64,000 nucleotides of DNA, taken from CAZJAH01 sp964544155 (GTDB lineage Bacteria > Bacteroidota > Ignavibacteria > Kapaibacteriales > UBA2268). Shown piece by piece: positions 9,033 through 17,393 of the stretch. Position 1 is the stretch's first letter; every line of letters begins with the position of its first letter. The notes under the pieces were generated by a model, which was not told where the DNA came from, did not search any database, and was given only the letters and a program-made list of their open reading frames with translations. The DNA lies in contig CAZJAH010000006.1 in NCBI GenBank assembly GCA_964544155.1, positions 30,200 through 94,199 on the forward strand, in the 5' to 3' direction. The translations under genes were made by a program, and so were the position numbers.

Positions 9033-10796
9033 ATGAAATATATCAATGCAATAATCGATGACATACCGGTTTCCGTACCTGATGGTAAGACTATCATGGA
9101 AGCCGCTGATTCGGTCGGAGCGCATGTACCGAGGCTTTGCTATCATCCTTTCCTTTCGCAGGAAGGCGCTTGCAGAATATGCGTTGTTCAGATTGACGGT
9201 ATGCCAAGCTTTATACCTGCCTGCGCAACTCCGATCAGGGAAGGCATGAATATCAAAACAAATTCTCCTGAGATCAGGCAGACAAGGCGCGACCTGGTAG
9301 AGCTGCTTTTGGATAATCACCCGAAAGACTGCCAGACTTGCGAACGCGACGGTAACTGCGAGCTGCAGAACCTCGCTTACAGGCTTGGAGTAAGAGAAAG
9401 ATTATTTGAAGGCGAAAGAAAGATCCATAAAATGGATTTCTCAAGCCCTTCAGTCGTGCGGAATGCTGAAAAATGTATTCTCTGCCAGCGCTGCATCAGA
9501 GTGTGCCGCGAAATCCAGGGCGTACATAACCTAAGCCAGCATTTCAGAGGATTCAATACTGTCGTTACCCCGGCTTTTGAGCAGGATATGAACGATTCAG
9601 TATGTATTACCTGCGGGCAGTGTATTAACGTTTGCCCTACAGCGGCATTCGTTGAAAAAAGCGCTTCTGATAAAGTTTGGGAAGCAATCAACAATCCCAA
9701 AAAGCATGTAGTTGTACAGACAGCCCCCGCCATACGCGCGGCTATCGGGGAAGGATTTGGCATAGATCACAGTACGCCCGCCGAAGGCAAAATGATAACA
9801 GCCCTACGCAGGCTGGGCTTCGACGCCGTTTTCGATACTGACTTTGCTGCCGACCTGACTATAGTGGAAGAAGCAAATGAACTTCTTGACAGGATAGAAA
9901 AAAATGAAAACCTCCCGATGATCACTTCCTGTTCACCGGGCTGGATTAAGTTCATGGAGCATTTCTATCCGGAAATGATACCGAACGCTTCGAGCTGCCG
10001 TTCACCCATGCAGATGCTTTCGGCACTGACAAAATCATACTATGCCGAGAAACAGAATATCGACCCCAAAGATATATATATGGTGTCGATCATGCCCTGC
10101 GTAGCTAAGAAATTCGAAGCCGACAGGCCCGAACACTATGATGAAAATGGCGGCTATCCACTTACTGACGCGGTGCTTACTACCAGGGAGCTTATCTGGA
10201 TGTTAAAAGCATACGGGATAGATTTCAAAAATCTGCCTGATGATGATTTCGATAATCCGCTCGGATTTTCATCCGGCGCCGGCGATATATTCGGAACTAC
10301 AGGCGGCGTAATGGAAGCAGCCCTCAGAACTGCTTATGAAAAAGTCACAGGCAAGAGCGGCGACGTTATGGAATTCACTGAAGTTCGCGCTGTGGAAGGC
10401 TTAAGAGAAGCTTCCATACAAATGGGCGAAACAATGGTCAATGTAGCTGTTGCTAACGGATTGAACAATGCCAAAAAGATTCTTGAAAAAGTTAAAGCAG
10501 GCGTAAAGAAATATCACCTTATAGAGATCATGGCATGTCCGGGCGGATGTGTTGCAGGCGGAGGTCAGCCTCTGCACCACGTTGAGGAATATATATATGC
10601 TCTTGATCCGGGCATTATAAAGCAAAGGCAGCAGGCACTATACGCGATAGACCGCAAGAAAGCTGTCCGCAAATCTCATGAGAACCCGTACATACAAAGC
10701 TTATATGAAGAATTTCTCGGAGAAGTTGGCGGACACAAAGCGCATGAACTTCTTCATACTAAATATCATGAAAGATTTCCCAGGGGGATAAAATAA
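9033..10796 (+). CDS. [FeFe] hydrogenase catalytic subunit (HndD/HydA type)
   Basis: 587 residues, cytoplasmic. Domains in order: N-terminal 2Fe-2S ferredoxin domain (CRICVVQIDG), the His-ligated 4Fe-4S site (HPKDCQTCERDGNC, near 95), two 4Fe-4S motifs (CILCQRCIRVC near 148 and CITCGQCINVCP near 191), then the H-cluster domain. H-cluster loops: L1 TSCSPGW (Thr298-Trp304), L2 MPCVAKKFE (from 354), L3 MACPGGCVAGGGQP (from 500). L1 has Cys-Ser where CpI-type enzymes have Cys-Cys. The C-terminal SLYEEFLGEVGGHKAHELLHT is typical of multisubunit NAD(P)-linked enzymes. It makes or consumes H2; with the two neighbours it forms an HydABC/Hnd-like complex. Maturation genes hydEFG are not in the window. 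Confidence 0.95.
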   Translation: MKYINAIIDDIPVSVPDGKTIMEAADSVGAHVPRLCYHPFLSQEGACRICVVQIDGMPSFIPACATPIREGMNIKTNSPEIRQTRRDLVELLLDNHPKDCQTCERDGNCELQNLAYRLGVRERLFEGERKIHKMDFSSPSVVRNAEKCILCQRCIRVCREIQGVHNLSQHFRGFNTVVTPAFEQDMNDSVCITCGQCINVCPTAAFVEKSASDKVWEAINNPKKHVVVQTAPAIRAAIGEGFGIDHSTPAEGKMITALRRLGFDAVFDTDFAADLTIVEEANELLDRIEKNENLPMITSCSPGWIKFMEHFYPEMIPNASSCRSPMQMLSALTKSYYAEKQNIDPKDIYMVSIMPCVAKKFEADRPEHYDENGGYPLTDAVLTTRELIWMLKAYGIDFKNLPDDDFDNPLGFSSGAGDIFGTTGGVMEAALRTAYEKVTGKSGDVMEFTEVRAVEGLREASIQMGETMVNVAVANGLNNAKKILEKVKAGVKKYHLIEIMACPGGCVAGGGQPLHHVEEYIYALDPGIIKQRQQALYAIDRKKAVRKSHENPYIQSLYEEFLGEVGGHKAHELLHTKYHERFPRGIK

Positions 10797-11293
10797 TGGA
10801 AACAATGAAACCAACACTGGATAAAGAAATACTCGATTATATCGATAACTGCCTAAATCTGGAACATCCGGAGAGTTATCTTATAGCGATATTGCATAAG
10901 ATACAGGGGAAATACGGTTTTCTATCTCAGGAACATATGGACGAAGTGGCTCACCTGCTTCAGGTGCCTACATCTAATGTAAGCGGCGTGGCTACATTCT
11001 ATCATTTTTTCAGGCTTGTACCCAAAGGCAGATTCTCTATTTCGGTATGCCTCGGTACGGCTTGCTTCGTAAAGGGCGCTGAACTTGTTCTGGACGCCTT
11101 CAAAAATGAACTGGGTATAAATATGGGAGAAACAACTTCTGACAGCATGTTCTCAATAGAAGGAACGCGATGCATAGGTGTTTGCGCGCTCGCACCGGTT
11201 GTAACCATCAACGAAGAAGTATTCAGCAACGTTAAGCCTAACCAGGTACCCGAAATAATAAATAAGATTAAGGCAAAATCAAAAACAGCTTAA
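10796..11293 (+). CDS. [FeFe] hydrogenase NuoE-like [2Fe-2S] subunit (HndA/HydC type)
   Basis: 165 residues. It has the NuoE 24-kDa pattern: helical N-terminus with ESYLIAILHKIQGKYGFL, then VSGVATFYHFFRL, and the thioredoxin-like [2Fe-2S] site with CLGTAC and CIGVCALAP supplying four cysteines. The ATG overlaps the stop of the catalytic gene by one base (TAATG), so translation is probably coupled and the product stoichiometric. In related complexes this subunit docks on the NuoF-like subunit near FMN. The order here, with this gene last, differs from the hndABCD order. A strong terminator follows at 11346-11370. Confidence 0.92.
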   Translation: METMKPTLDKEILDYIDNCLNLEHPESYLIAILHKIQGKYGFLSQEHMDEVAHLLQVPTSNVSGVATFYHFFRLVPKGRFSISVCLGTACFVKGAELVLDAFKNELGINMGETTSDSMFSIEGTRCIGVCALAPVVTINEEVFSNVKPNQVPEIINKIKAKSKTA

Positions 11294-11345
11294 GCTGAAA
11301 CAAAGCCAATCATACTTAGATTGACATAGAGCAGACACAAAACAA

Positions 11346-11370
11346 AGAGCCGGCATCAGCCGGCTTTTTT
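11346..11370 (+). terminator. Rho-independent terminator of the hydrogenase operon
   Basis: The stem agccggc / gccggct (11348-11354 and 11359-11365) with a 4-base loop is flanked by A on the left and followed by six T, about 55 bases after the last hydrogenase gene. Confidence 0.9.
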
Positions 11371-11455
11371 AATTTTATATAATGTTATTTGTGAACTGTC
11401 ATAATTCACCGGCGGCGAAATGCCCATAATCATTAAATCCATGATATTCCAATAT

Positions 11456-11482
11456 AAAAAGCCCCATCGAATGACGGGGCTT
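11456..11482 (-). terminator. Rho-independent terminator of the TPR gene
   Basis: The arms aagcccc and ggggctt (11459-11465 and 11476-11482) enclose a 10-base loop. On the minus strand the hairpin is followed by a T run. It lies about 40 bases past the stop of the TPR gene and faces the hydrogenase terminator. Confidence 0.82.
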
Positions 11483-11522
11483 ATAAATTGAAAATTAGCT
11501 CAACTAATTAGGGATTGTTCCC

Positions 11523-13277
11523 TTACTTTTTACCCTGCGCGTTGCATTGCAGAGCGTTTATATTCTGACGGGCGTTAGAATTCTTAGGATTAATGTCCAG
11601 CACTTTTTTGTAAGCCGTACATGCCTGCGGATATTTTTCGGGGCCCTGGCCCTGATATCCGAATGCAGTAAATAAATACGCGTATTCGGATTCCGGGAAA
11701 GTATCCGACCATTTATTTCCAACCTGTACAAGATCGTTCCACTGTTTATTATCTAATTTTATGCCTGCCAGTTTATAGAAAGTCTGTATAAGCTGGTTTT
11801 TTGCTTCCGTTGTATCACCTTTTGCTAAAACATAATTAAAGCTTTCCTCAGCTTTTTCATAATTCTCTTTAGCAGCGTAAACATCACCTAAGTAAACATG
11901 TGCCCAAAGGTAAGTACTATCTAATTCAACAGCTTTTTTAAGATTACTTATAGCTGAATCCAGACGGCTCTGCTTTTGCTCATCAGTGAATAAGGTATCA
12001 TCACTTGAAAAGTAATAAGATTGTCCGATTGTATAATAAACTTTTGGATCGAGCTCATCACGGCATTCCTCGGTGTCAAGCCTTAATTTAAGCATGTCGA
12101 TGCCTTCATCGTATCTCTTCATTTTACTGTATTGAGTTCCCAGTATCCAAATCAAATTGCAATTACCGTCAGGATCGAGTTCAATAGCCCTGCGATACTC
12201 GTTTAATGCATTAGTTGTATCACCGGTATTAAAATAGGCAATCCCTAAATCCTTTATGTCTTTACTAAGTAATACGGTATCTTTTCGGGCCTGTTTTAGG
12301 GCTTCAATAGCCTTGCCATATTCATTTTTACCAATATAGCACCTGCCAAGCAATAAATCTGTTTGATTTTTGACTGAATCAATTTCCTGCCCGACTATAT
12401 CAAGATGAGGCTTTGCAGAATCACATTCCCCGATTTTAAGGAATGACTGGGCTAGAAACCATCTTGCCAATGATGCTGAAGGCCTCATAGCCACGTACTC
12501 TGATAATGAGCCGGCAGCCTGGCCGTATTTTTTCGCGTAGAATAAAATCTTACCTTGCTCTAAATATGCCTGGGCGTTTTTGGGAGCTTTTTTGGTAATA
12601 ACGTTCCACTCCTTAAGCGACCTCGAGAAGTACTCATTGGCAAGGTCTTTATCCATTTCTCTGTTTGCCAGCCAGTAATAAGTTTTAGCCAGCTTAATCC
12701 TTGCTTCGATGAGTTCTTCATTTATACCAAGCGCTTCTTCGTAATTCTGGCGGGCAAGCTCATATACTCTTGAGGCAAAATATAAGTCTCCGAGAGCAAC
12801 AAAAGCTGCCGGGTTATCTTTATCTAATTCCCTTGCCTGAGTAATAACTATCTCAGCCTTTGTTATAGAATCAGCGTTAATATAGGCCTGAGCAAGTGCC
12901 AGGTGGTTTTCTATGTCATTATTATCTTTTTCTCTGGCTTTTTCAAGAATTTTAAAGGCATCTTTATACCTGCCTAATTCCGAATAAACAAGGCCAAGCT
13001 TTCTCATTGCAACTGTATTATCATCATTGATATCAAGAGCTTGATCGTACATATCTACAGCTAAATCGAGCTCTCTTAATTCATGGTAAACATCACCCGC
13101 TAATTCCCAAACCGACGAGTTTCTTTTATTATTCTTTGTAGCTTCCTCGATATAATTAGCGGCTTCCTGATAATCGTTATTTTCCACTGCCGAACGTAAT
13201 TTGTCGGCCGGTGACTGCCCAAAGGCGGTGGCTAAGCAAATCGTCAGCGCGAAAAAAACAGAAATTGTGAACTTCAT
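11523..13277 (-). CDS. Exported tetratricopeptide-repeat protein
   Basis: 584 residues. A signal peptide (residues 1-20, ending CLATAFG) is followed by many TPR units across nearly the whole length, seen as repeated patterns such as AYINADSITKAEIVITQAREL, ALGDLYFASRVYELARQNYEEAL and YLGDVYAAKENYEKAEESF. TPR superhelices are protein-binding scaffolds, so the protein is probably a periplasmic or outer-membrane-associated adaptor. It starts five bases after the PstS-like lipoprotein gene in the ExbB-ExbD-TonB operon; in FCB genomes a TPR protein often closes this cluster. Its partner is unknown. Confidence 0.88.
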   Translation of the reverse strand: MKFTISVFFALTICLATAFGQSPADKLRSAVENNDYQEAANYIEEATKNNKRNSSVWELAGDVYHELRELDLAVDMYDQALDINDDNTVAMRKLGLVYSELGRYKDAFKILEKAREKDNNDIENHLALAQAYINADSITKAEIVITQARELDKDNPAAFVALGDLYFASRVYELARQNYEEALGINEELIEARIKLAKTYYWLANREMDKDLANEYFSRSLKEWNVITKKAPKNAQAYLEQGKILFYAKKYGQAAGSLSEYVAMRPSASLARWFLAQSFLKIGECDSAKPHLDIVGQEIDSVKNQTDLLLGRCYIGKNEYGKAIEALKQARKDTVLLSKDIKDLGIAYFNTGDTTNALNEYRRAIELDPDGNCNLIWILGTQYSKMKRYDEGIDMLKLRLDTEECRDELDPKVYYTIGQSYYFSSDDTLFTDEQKQSRLDSAISNLKKAVELDSTYLWAHVYLGDVYAAKENYEKAEESFNYVLAKGDTTEAKNQLIQTFYKLAGIKLDNKQWNDLVQVGNKWSDTFPESEYAYLFTAFGYQGQGPEKYPQACTAYKKVLDINPKNSNARQNINALQCNAQGKK

Positions 13278-13282
13278 TACTA

Positions 13283-14215
13283 TTAATCCTCAGTTATTAA
13301 ATGATATTTTGCGAATCCGGCTACTAAACCTCTGTTATTATAATAATTCTGCACTTTCTTTTCTTTTCCAATGTAAGAAGCAAACCAGAAAGGCAGATTC
13401 CTTCTATCTTCAAGCAAATACGCGTAATAATTAACAGGATAGGGATATTTCCCCTGAACAACATAACCTGGATGAACTATCTGCGGATAAATTCTTTCTC
13501 CTGTTGTATCCACAGTGAATCCCATTCTTATTTTCTTATAAGACGTATCACGGATTACATGTGTTAAGTATAAAATTCCCATCCTGCCGGGAGCGCTGCT
13601 TACATAATTTCTGACTGAATCGAGAGTCTGAAATATCTTCATTGCCTTGCGTATGGTATCGCCTTTGGCGGCTTTCAGCATAATATTCGAATAAACCGAT
13701 GAATTAACATCAGTTGTCACAAATTCAGGGTCGCTGTCCCATTCGGGGTGATTTTCAGATATTTTGAAATCCGGGTTGGTAAGTTCCTTATAAACTTCTT
13801 CGGCACTCAAAGTATCCGGCGAACTAAATTCATTTGGAGTAAAAAATGTCAGGGCGTCAGTAGCAAGTAAAAACTTCTGGTGTTCATCTACTTTATATTC
13901 ACGCATGAGTTTTTCTTCGTCAGAGAGATATTCCCTTGCTACGACAACAACTCTTGCTTCGCCAGAGAAAAGATGCGACATAGCGGCCCTGGAACTGACC
14001 GCGGTATCTGTCAGATGAACCCGGGGATACATGTTTCTGTACATATCGAAAGTTGTATCCATTAATGGATAAATCATATCGTCGCAATAGACAGCCAGCC
14101 TGCCGGAATTCATTGTTTCAGTTTCGTAAAGATCAGCCTCTTGCTTCTGTTCTTCCCCGCAGGATATAGCCATAATAGAAATAAGCAAGGCAAAAATGAA
14201 TAAATTACTTTTCAT
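13283..14215 (-). CDS. PstS-like substrate-binding lipoprotein
   Basis: 310 residues from the ATG at 14215. An AGGAGG site (14224-14229) lies eight bases upstream of that ATG, which makes it preferable to the in-frame start nine codons further out. The N-terminus is a lipoprotein signal (hydrophobic stretch ending IMAISC), so it is anchored by Cys19 or so. The body has the PstS/phosphate-binding type II fold pattern: LAVYCDDMIYPLMDTTFDMY, VVVAREYLSDEE, LTFFTPNEFSSPDTLS, SSVYSNIML and YPYPVNYYAYLL near the end. No PstCAB transporter is nearby; instead it sits behind tonB, so it may be a phosphate sensor or an envelope binding protein rather than an ABC importer component. It overlaps the preceding small gene by 11 bases. 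Confidence 0.82.
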   Translation of the reverse strand: MKSNLFIFALLISIMAISCGEEQKQEADLYETETMNSGRLAVYCDDMIYPLMDTTFDMYRNMYPRVHLTDTAVSSRAAMSHLFSGEARVVVVAREYLSDEEKLMREYKVDEHQKFLLATDALTFFTPNEFSSPDTLSAEEVYKELTNPDFKISENHPEWDSDPEFVTTDVNSSVYSNIMLKAAKGDTIRKAMKIFQTLDSVRNYVSSAPGRMGILYLTHVIRDTSYKKIRMGFTVDTTGERIYPQIVHPGYVVQGKYPYPVNYYAYLLEDRRNLPFWFASYIGKEKKVQNYYNNRGLVAGFAKYHLITED

Positions 14216-14456
14216 CCCTGTCTCCTCCTTTATATTTGTCATCTAAATGATCGGTAAAGTTATATCTTTTGTGCTGGGTTCTGTATATGATGAGCCTGTA
14301 AATTCCGAAAAGAATAAATATAATGCCCATTATTCTTACAAATGACTCCGGCGCACCTACGGGCTTAAATAATCCTGAAACCAGCAGTATGCCAATAAGA
14401 ACAATGAGGCCGCGTATGCCGTAATTTAGTACTTTTAGAAATTGTGATTTTTCCAT
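14205..14456 (-). CDS. Small two-helix membrane protein
   Basis: 83 residues with two membrane segments (about 13-32, GIRGLIVLIGILLVSGLF, and 38-57, VRIMGIIFILFGIYRLIIY) and a charged C-terminal tail (DHLDDKYKGGDRDEK). I do not recognise the family by name; similar small proteins occur between TonB and PstS-like genes in FCB genomes. The codons for the tail contain the ribosome-binding site of the next gene and the two frames overlap by 11 bases, which supports the gene being real and cotranslated. A 10-bp inverted repeat lies between it and tonB. Confidence 0.7.
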   Translation of the reverse strand: MEKSQFLKVLNYGIRGLIVLIGILLVSGLFKPVGAPESFVRIMGIIFILFGIYRLIIYRTQHKRYNFTDHLDDKYKGGDRDEK

Positions 14457-14508
14457 TAAAAGAAATTTTGGAATATGTTATAATTAAATAAATTGATTCA
14501 ATTTTTCA

Positions 14509-14599
14509 AAAAAAACACCGCTCACCGGCAAACTTCAATCCATACCGGTAATTTACCGGATTTAAAGAATTGTCAAATCATCATCGCCTGGTGAGCGGT
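14509..14599 (-). terminator. Long-range hairpin between tonB and the small membrane protein gene (terminator or attenuator)
   Basis: A perfect 10-bp inverted repeat, accgctcacc (14517-14526) and ggtgagcggt (14590-14599), encloses about 63 bases. Inside it a second hairpin, ccggtaa / ttaccgg (14545-14551 and 14553-14559), can form. On the minus strand the outer repeat is followed by a run of about eight T. This may stop most transcripts after tonB and lower expression of the PstS-like and TPR genes. Confidence 0.65.
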
Positions 14600-14605
14600 A
14601 TTTCT

Positions 14606-15391
14606 TTATCTGAGTTTAAACTTAATGGGTATACTAACCCAGCAGCCGATTGGCTGTTCGTTCTGAATCGCCGGCGGAACTTTGCCGTAATTCTTAACAG
14701 CATTCAATGCTGCTTCATTAAGTAATTCACTATCCGTGTATTCGACATAAGGCCTTTTAATCTCGCCTGTTTTATCAACAAACACTCTGACAATAACCTG
14801 GCCTTCAACCCCCGCTCTTTTAGCGAGGTCAGGATATTGAATTAGATTTCTTATTTTGCCCATATCAAATGCCGGCTCTTTCTCCGTTGGAATAAAAGTA
14901 TCGGGCGGAGGAATTTCTTCCCTGTGCTCTACATCTACTTCTGGCTCTGCTTCGGAAAAGTCGATGTTCGAAGCAAAACCGCCAAGGTCTTCACCGGTAC
15001 CGCCTTCAGCTGATGCTCTTGAAAGCTCCTCCATTTTAGCGAAATCCTGCATATCTGCAGTGATCTGCGCATCAGGTACCGGTACAGGCGTACCTGCTCT
15101 TGCTGCCGGGCCTGTATTGACAATCGTCTGCGTCGGCGGTGGCGGAGCTACCGTCTGCGTTTCAGATGTCGGAGGAGGCAGGTTCTCGAGCGTTACCTTT
15201 ACTATTGGAGGCATTTTCTTCTTAGCGCCGCCTTCCCCTTTGCTTACTAAGAAAAAGTAAGCCAAAAGAAAGAGAGCAGTCAACGCTACTGTCACAAAAA
15301 AGCCACGCCAGGTATACTTTTTGATCTGTTCTATAAGCTCAACGGCTCCGTAATCTGATCTTTTCGGGGCAACAACAGATGTCTGTGCCAT
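14606..15391 (-). CDS. tonB: TonB family energy transducer
   Basis: 261 residues. A cytoplasmic start is followed by one membrane helix (about 31-50, FFVTVALTALFLLAYFFLV). A proline-rich periplasmic spacer follows (VTLENLPPPTSETQTVAPPP), then a glycine- and acid-rich linker. The C-terminal TonB domain spans about 175-261 (IQYPDLAKRAGVEGQVIVRV, AALNAVKNYGKVPPAI). TonB carries energy from ExbB-ExbD to outer-membrane receptors. The ATG overlaps the stop of the upstream exbD by one base. No TonB-dependent receptor gene is in the window, so the cargo is unknown. Confidence 0.93.
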   Translation of the reverse strand: MAQTSVVAPKRSDYGAVELIEQIKKYTWRGFFVTVALTALFLLAYFFLVSKGEGGAKKKMPPIVKVTLENLPPPTSETQTVAPPPPTQTIVNTGPAARAGTPVPVPDAQITADMQDFAKMEELSRASAEGGTGEDLGGFASNIDFSEAEPEVDVEHREEIPPPDTFIPTEKEPAFDMGKIRNLIQYPDLAKRAGVEGQVIVRVFVDKTGEIKRPYVEYTDSELLNEAALNAVKNYGKVPPAIQNEQPIGCWVSIPIKFKLR

Positions 15392-15978
15392 TATTCTACC
15401 TCCTGTGTGCCTTTTAATTGAGCAATTTTTTCTTCATCTTCCTCGGAAAACTTAGCTATGGTAAAGCGCCTTTCACGCTTCATGGGTTTTCCGTCTTCTG
15501 TTTTCAATTCAGCTACTTTCTGGATAATATTCTGCTCGGCTAAGTTTAACTCATCCAGGATATCAACAACCGATCCGTAATCTGCATTTTTCTGCACTTT
15601 GAGAGCGATGATCTTTTTGTTCGGTTCGGGATGATCAAGTGTTTCCCTAATCGCGAGAGCTTTTAACTTTGATAATTCCACTGACTGGGGATCATCTGCT
15701 CCCGAAGCGTAAAAAAGTCCGTTGTCACCATCCAGGAATATCTGCAGAAGGTCGGACTGACGTACTTCCACGCCTTCGTCCATTTCCGGTGGTACCGACA
15801 TTTCCATTACCTGCGGCTGAGCCATTGTTGTCGTAAACATAAAGAACGTCAACAGCAGGAAGGTAATATCAACCAGCGGAGTCATATCAATGTGAAAACC
15901 GACTCTTTTTTTCTTCTTTCGGGTAGATTTCCCTCTTTTAGGCTTTTCGCCGCCGCCTAATTGGCCACCTCCAGCCAT
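15391..15978 (-). CDS. exbD: ExbD/TolR family biopolymer transport protein (second copy)
   Basis: 195 residues. A very basic N-terminus (GKSTRKKKKRVGF) precedes the single membrane helix with the ExbD signature HIDMTPLVDITFLLLTFFMF, in which the intramembrane aspartate (second D) takes part in proton flow. A periplasmic domain follows. It is longer than the other ExbD here (195 against 171 residues), and both have the same N-terminal pattern, so they look like an old tandem duplication. Two different ExbD subunits beside one ExbB and TonB is the usual FCB arrangement. Confidence 0.93.
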   Translation of the reverse strand: MAGGGQLGGGEKPKRGKSTRKKKKRVGFHIDMTPLVDITFLLLTFFMFTTTMAQPQVMEMSVPPEMDEGVEVRQSDLLQIFLDGDNGLFYASGADDPQSVELSKLKALAIRETLDHPEPNKKIIALKVQKNADYGSVVDILDELNLAEQNIIQKVAELKTEDGKPMKRERRFTIAKFSEEDEEKIAQLKGTQEVE

Positions 15979-16039
15979 ATTTATACTCCTTAATTAAATT
16001 CTGTCACTTAATTTTTAGACACATTGAAACACAAACTTG

Positions 16040-16555
16040 TTACAATCCGCCTTCACTTTCTGTTACAAAGTTGAACACCGTTGCACGGTTTTTTCTCAGT
16101 TTATCCATCACTTTTTGTATGTATTCAAACCGTATGCGTTTGTCGGCATCCAGGGCAAATTGTGTTTTGCTGTTTACGCGCCTGGTTTCCAATATGAGTT
16201 TGTCAAGGGTTTCTAAAGGAACCTGGAGCAGGGCTCTGTCCCTCTGATCGGCTGGTATTTCCTCAACAGTGTTCCAAACCGTATTTCTGTCCTTTTCGTT
16301 TACCAGCTCGTAAAAATAGTTAGTATCAGCCGATGCTGAATCTACAGCTATCCTTATTACCGCGACATTCTGCTGCGGGACTTTTGATGTATCCGCTGTG
16401 GCCGAGGGCCTCATGATAACGAACTTCTGCTCTGCTTCGGCTTCAGTTTTGAACTGAGTCGTAAACATAAAGAACGTTAGCAGCAGAAATGTGATATCTA
16501 CCAGAGGGGTCATATCTATAACGAATCCCACTCTTTTTTTCTTTATTTTAGGCAC
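16040..16555 (-). CDS. exbD: ExbD/TolR family biopolymer transport protein (first copy)
   Basis: 171 residues, starting MPKIKKKRVGF and followed at once by the signature VIDMTPLVDITFLLLTFFMF. The periplasmic domain contains VIRIAVDSASADTNYFY and FALDADKRIRFEYIQKVMDKL, the region that dimerises in ExbD/TolR. It lies 32 bases behind exbB and about 60 bases before the second exbD. It should form the proton-driven ExbB-ExbD motor in the inner membrane. Confidence 0.93.
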   Translation of the reverse strand: MPKIKKKRVGFVIDMTPLVDITFLLLTFFMFTTQFKTEAEAEQKFVIMRPSATADTSKVPQQNVAVIRIAVDSASADTNYFYELVNEKDRNTVWNTVEEIPADQRDRALLQVPLETLDKLILETRRVNSKTQFALDADKRIRFEYIQKVMDKLRKNRATVFNFVTESEGGL

Positions 16556-16587
16556 TGATTGCCTCCTTAATCCTTAATTGACAACAC

Positions 16588-17370
16588 TTATTTTTTAACC
16601 CTGATCGTAAATATCTGAGTTACGCTAAGTATAGCTTCATCAATCATATAAACGAAATTATCAACTTTTGTTGTAAAGAAATTGTAACCGACAATAGCTA
16701 CAATAGCGCCTACAAGGCCTCCGGCTGTATTATAGAGCGCCTCGGAAATACCGATCGAAAGCTGAGTAGCTGATACTGTACCGGTAAGGGCAAGTGCCTG
16801 GAAAGCCCTGATCATACCGAGTGTAGTTCCCAAAAGCCCCACAAGTACCGCGACCGAAGCAATCGTTGAAAGAATTACCAGGTTTTTCTCCAAAAGAGGA
16901 GTTTCGAGGTTCATAGCTTCGTCTATGGCTCTCTGAACTTCTGATATTTTCTTTTCGGGGCCGAAGTTGGGATCGTTTTCGACCTCTTTGAACCTGGTGA
17001 TAGCCGCGCGAAGCACATTGGCCATGCTCCCCCGCTGCTTATCACATTCCTTTAAGGCCGTATCCAGATCCCCGTTGGCAAGTTCAGTGGTTACCTTTTT
17101 AATAAATTCTTCGGGATTACTTTTACCTTTGGCTTTGCTTATGGAGAAATATCTTTCAAAAATAAAAGTTATCGCGATAATAACAAAAGACAAGAGAAGC
17201 CCTACAAGCGGGCCGCCTGTATATATTGTTCCAAGGACGTTTCCGGTTTTCGGTTCATGCTTGATTTCCGGGTCATTAAAGTTATCGGGGTTACCGAGAA
17301 TAAAATAGTAAATTAAGTAAGCGACAGCTAACGACAGCACGATCACGATTACATTAAATAAGTTTTTCAT
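16588..17370 (-). CDS. exbB: ExbB/TolQ/MotA family proton channel protein
   Basis: 260 residues from the ATG at 17370, which has AGAGG four bases upstream; an in-frame TTG five codons earlier is less likely. Three membrane regions: residues 1-20 (NVIVIVLSLAVAYLIYYFIL), about 55-75 (VGLLLSFVIIAITFIFERYF), and the paired C-terminal helices with VAVLVGLLGTTLGMIRAFQAL and ALYNTAGGLVGAIVAIVGYN, the conserved MotA/TolQ/ExbB channel segment. The cytoplasmic loop lies between the second and third. It forms the proton channel that powers TonB. The STAS gene lies just upstream, so that gene heads the operon. Confidence 0.93.
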   Translation of the reverse strand: MKNLFNVIVIVLSLAVAYLIYYFILGNPDNFNDPEIKHEPKTGNVLGTIYTGGPLVGLLLSFVIIAITFIFERYFSISKAKGKSNPEEFIKKVTTELANGDLDTALKECDKQRGSMANVLRAAITRFKEVENDPNFGPEKKISEVQRAIDEAMNLETPLLEKNLVILSTIASVAVLVGLLGTTLGMIRAFQALALTGTVSATQLSIGISEALYNTAGGLVGAIVAIVGYNFFTTKVDNFVYMIDEAILSVTQIFTIRVKK

Positions 17371-17393
17371 AACACCTCTTAGCAAAAAAAATA

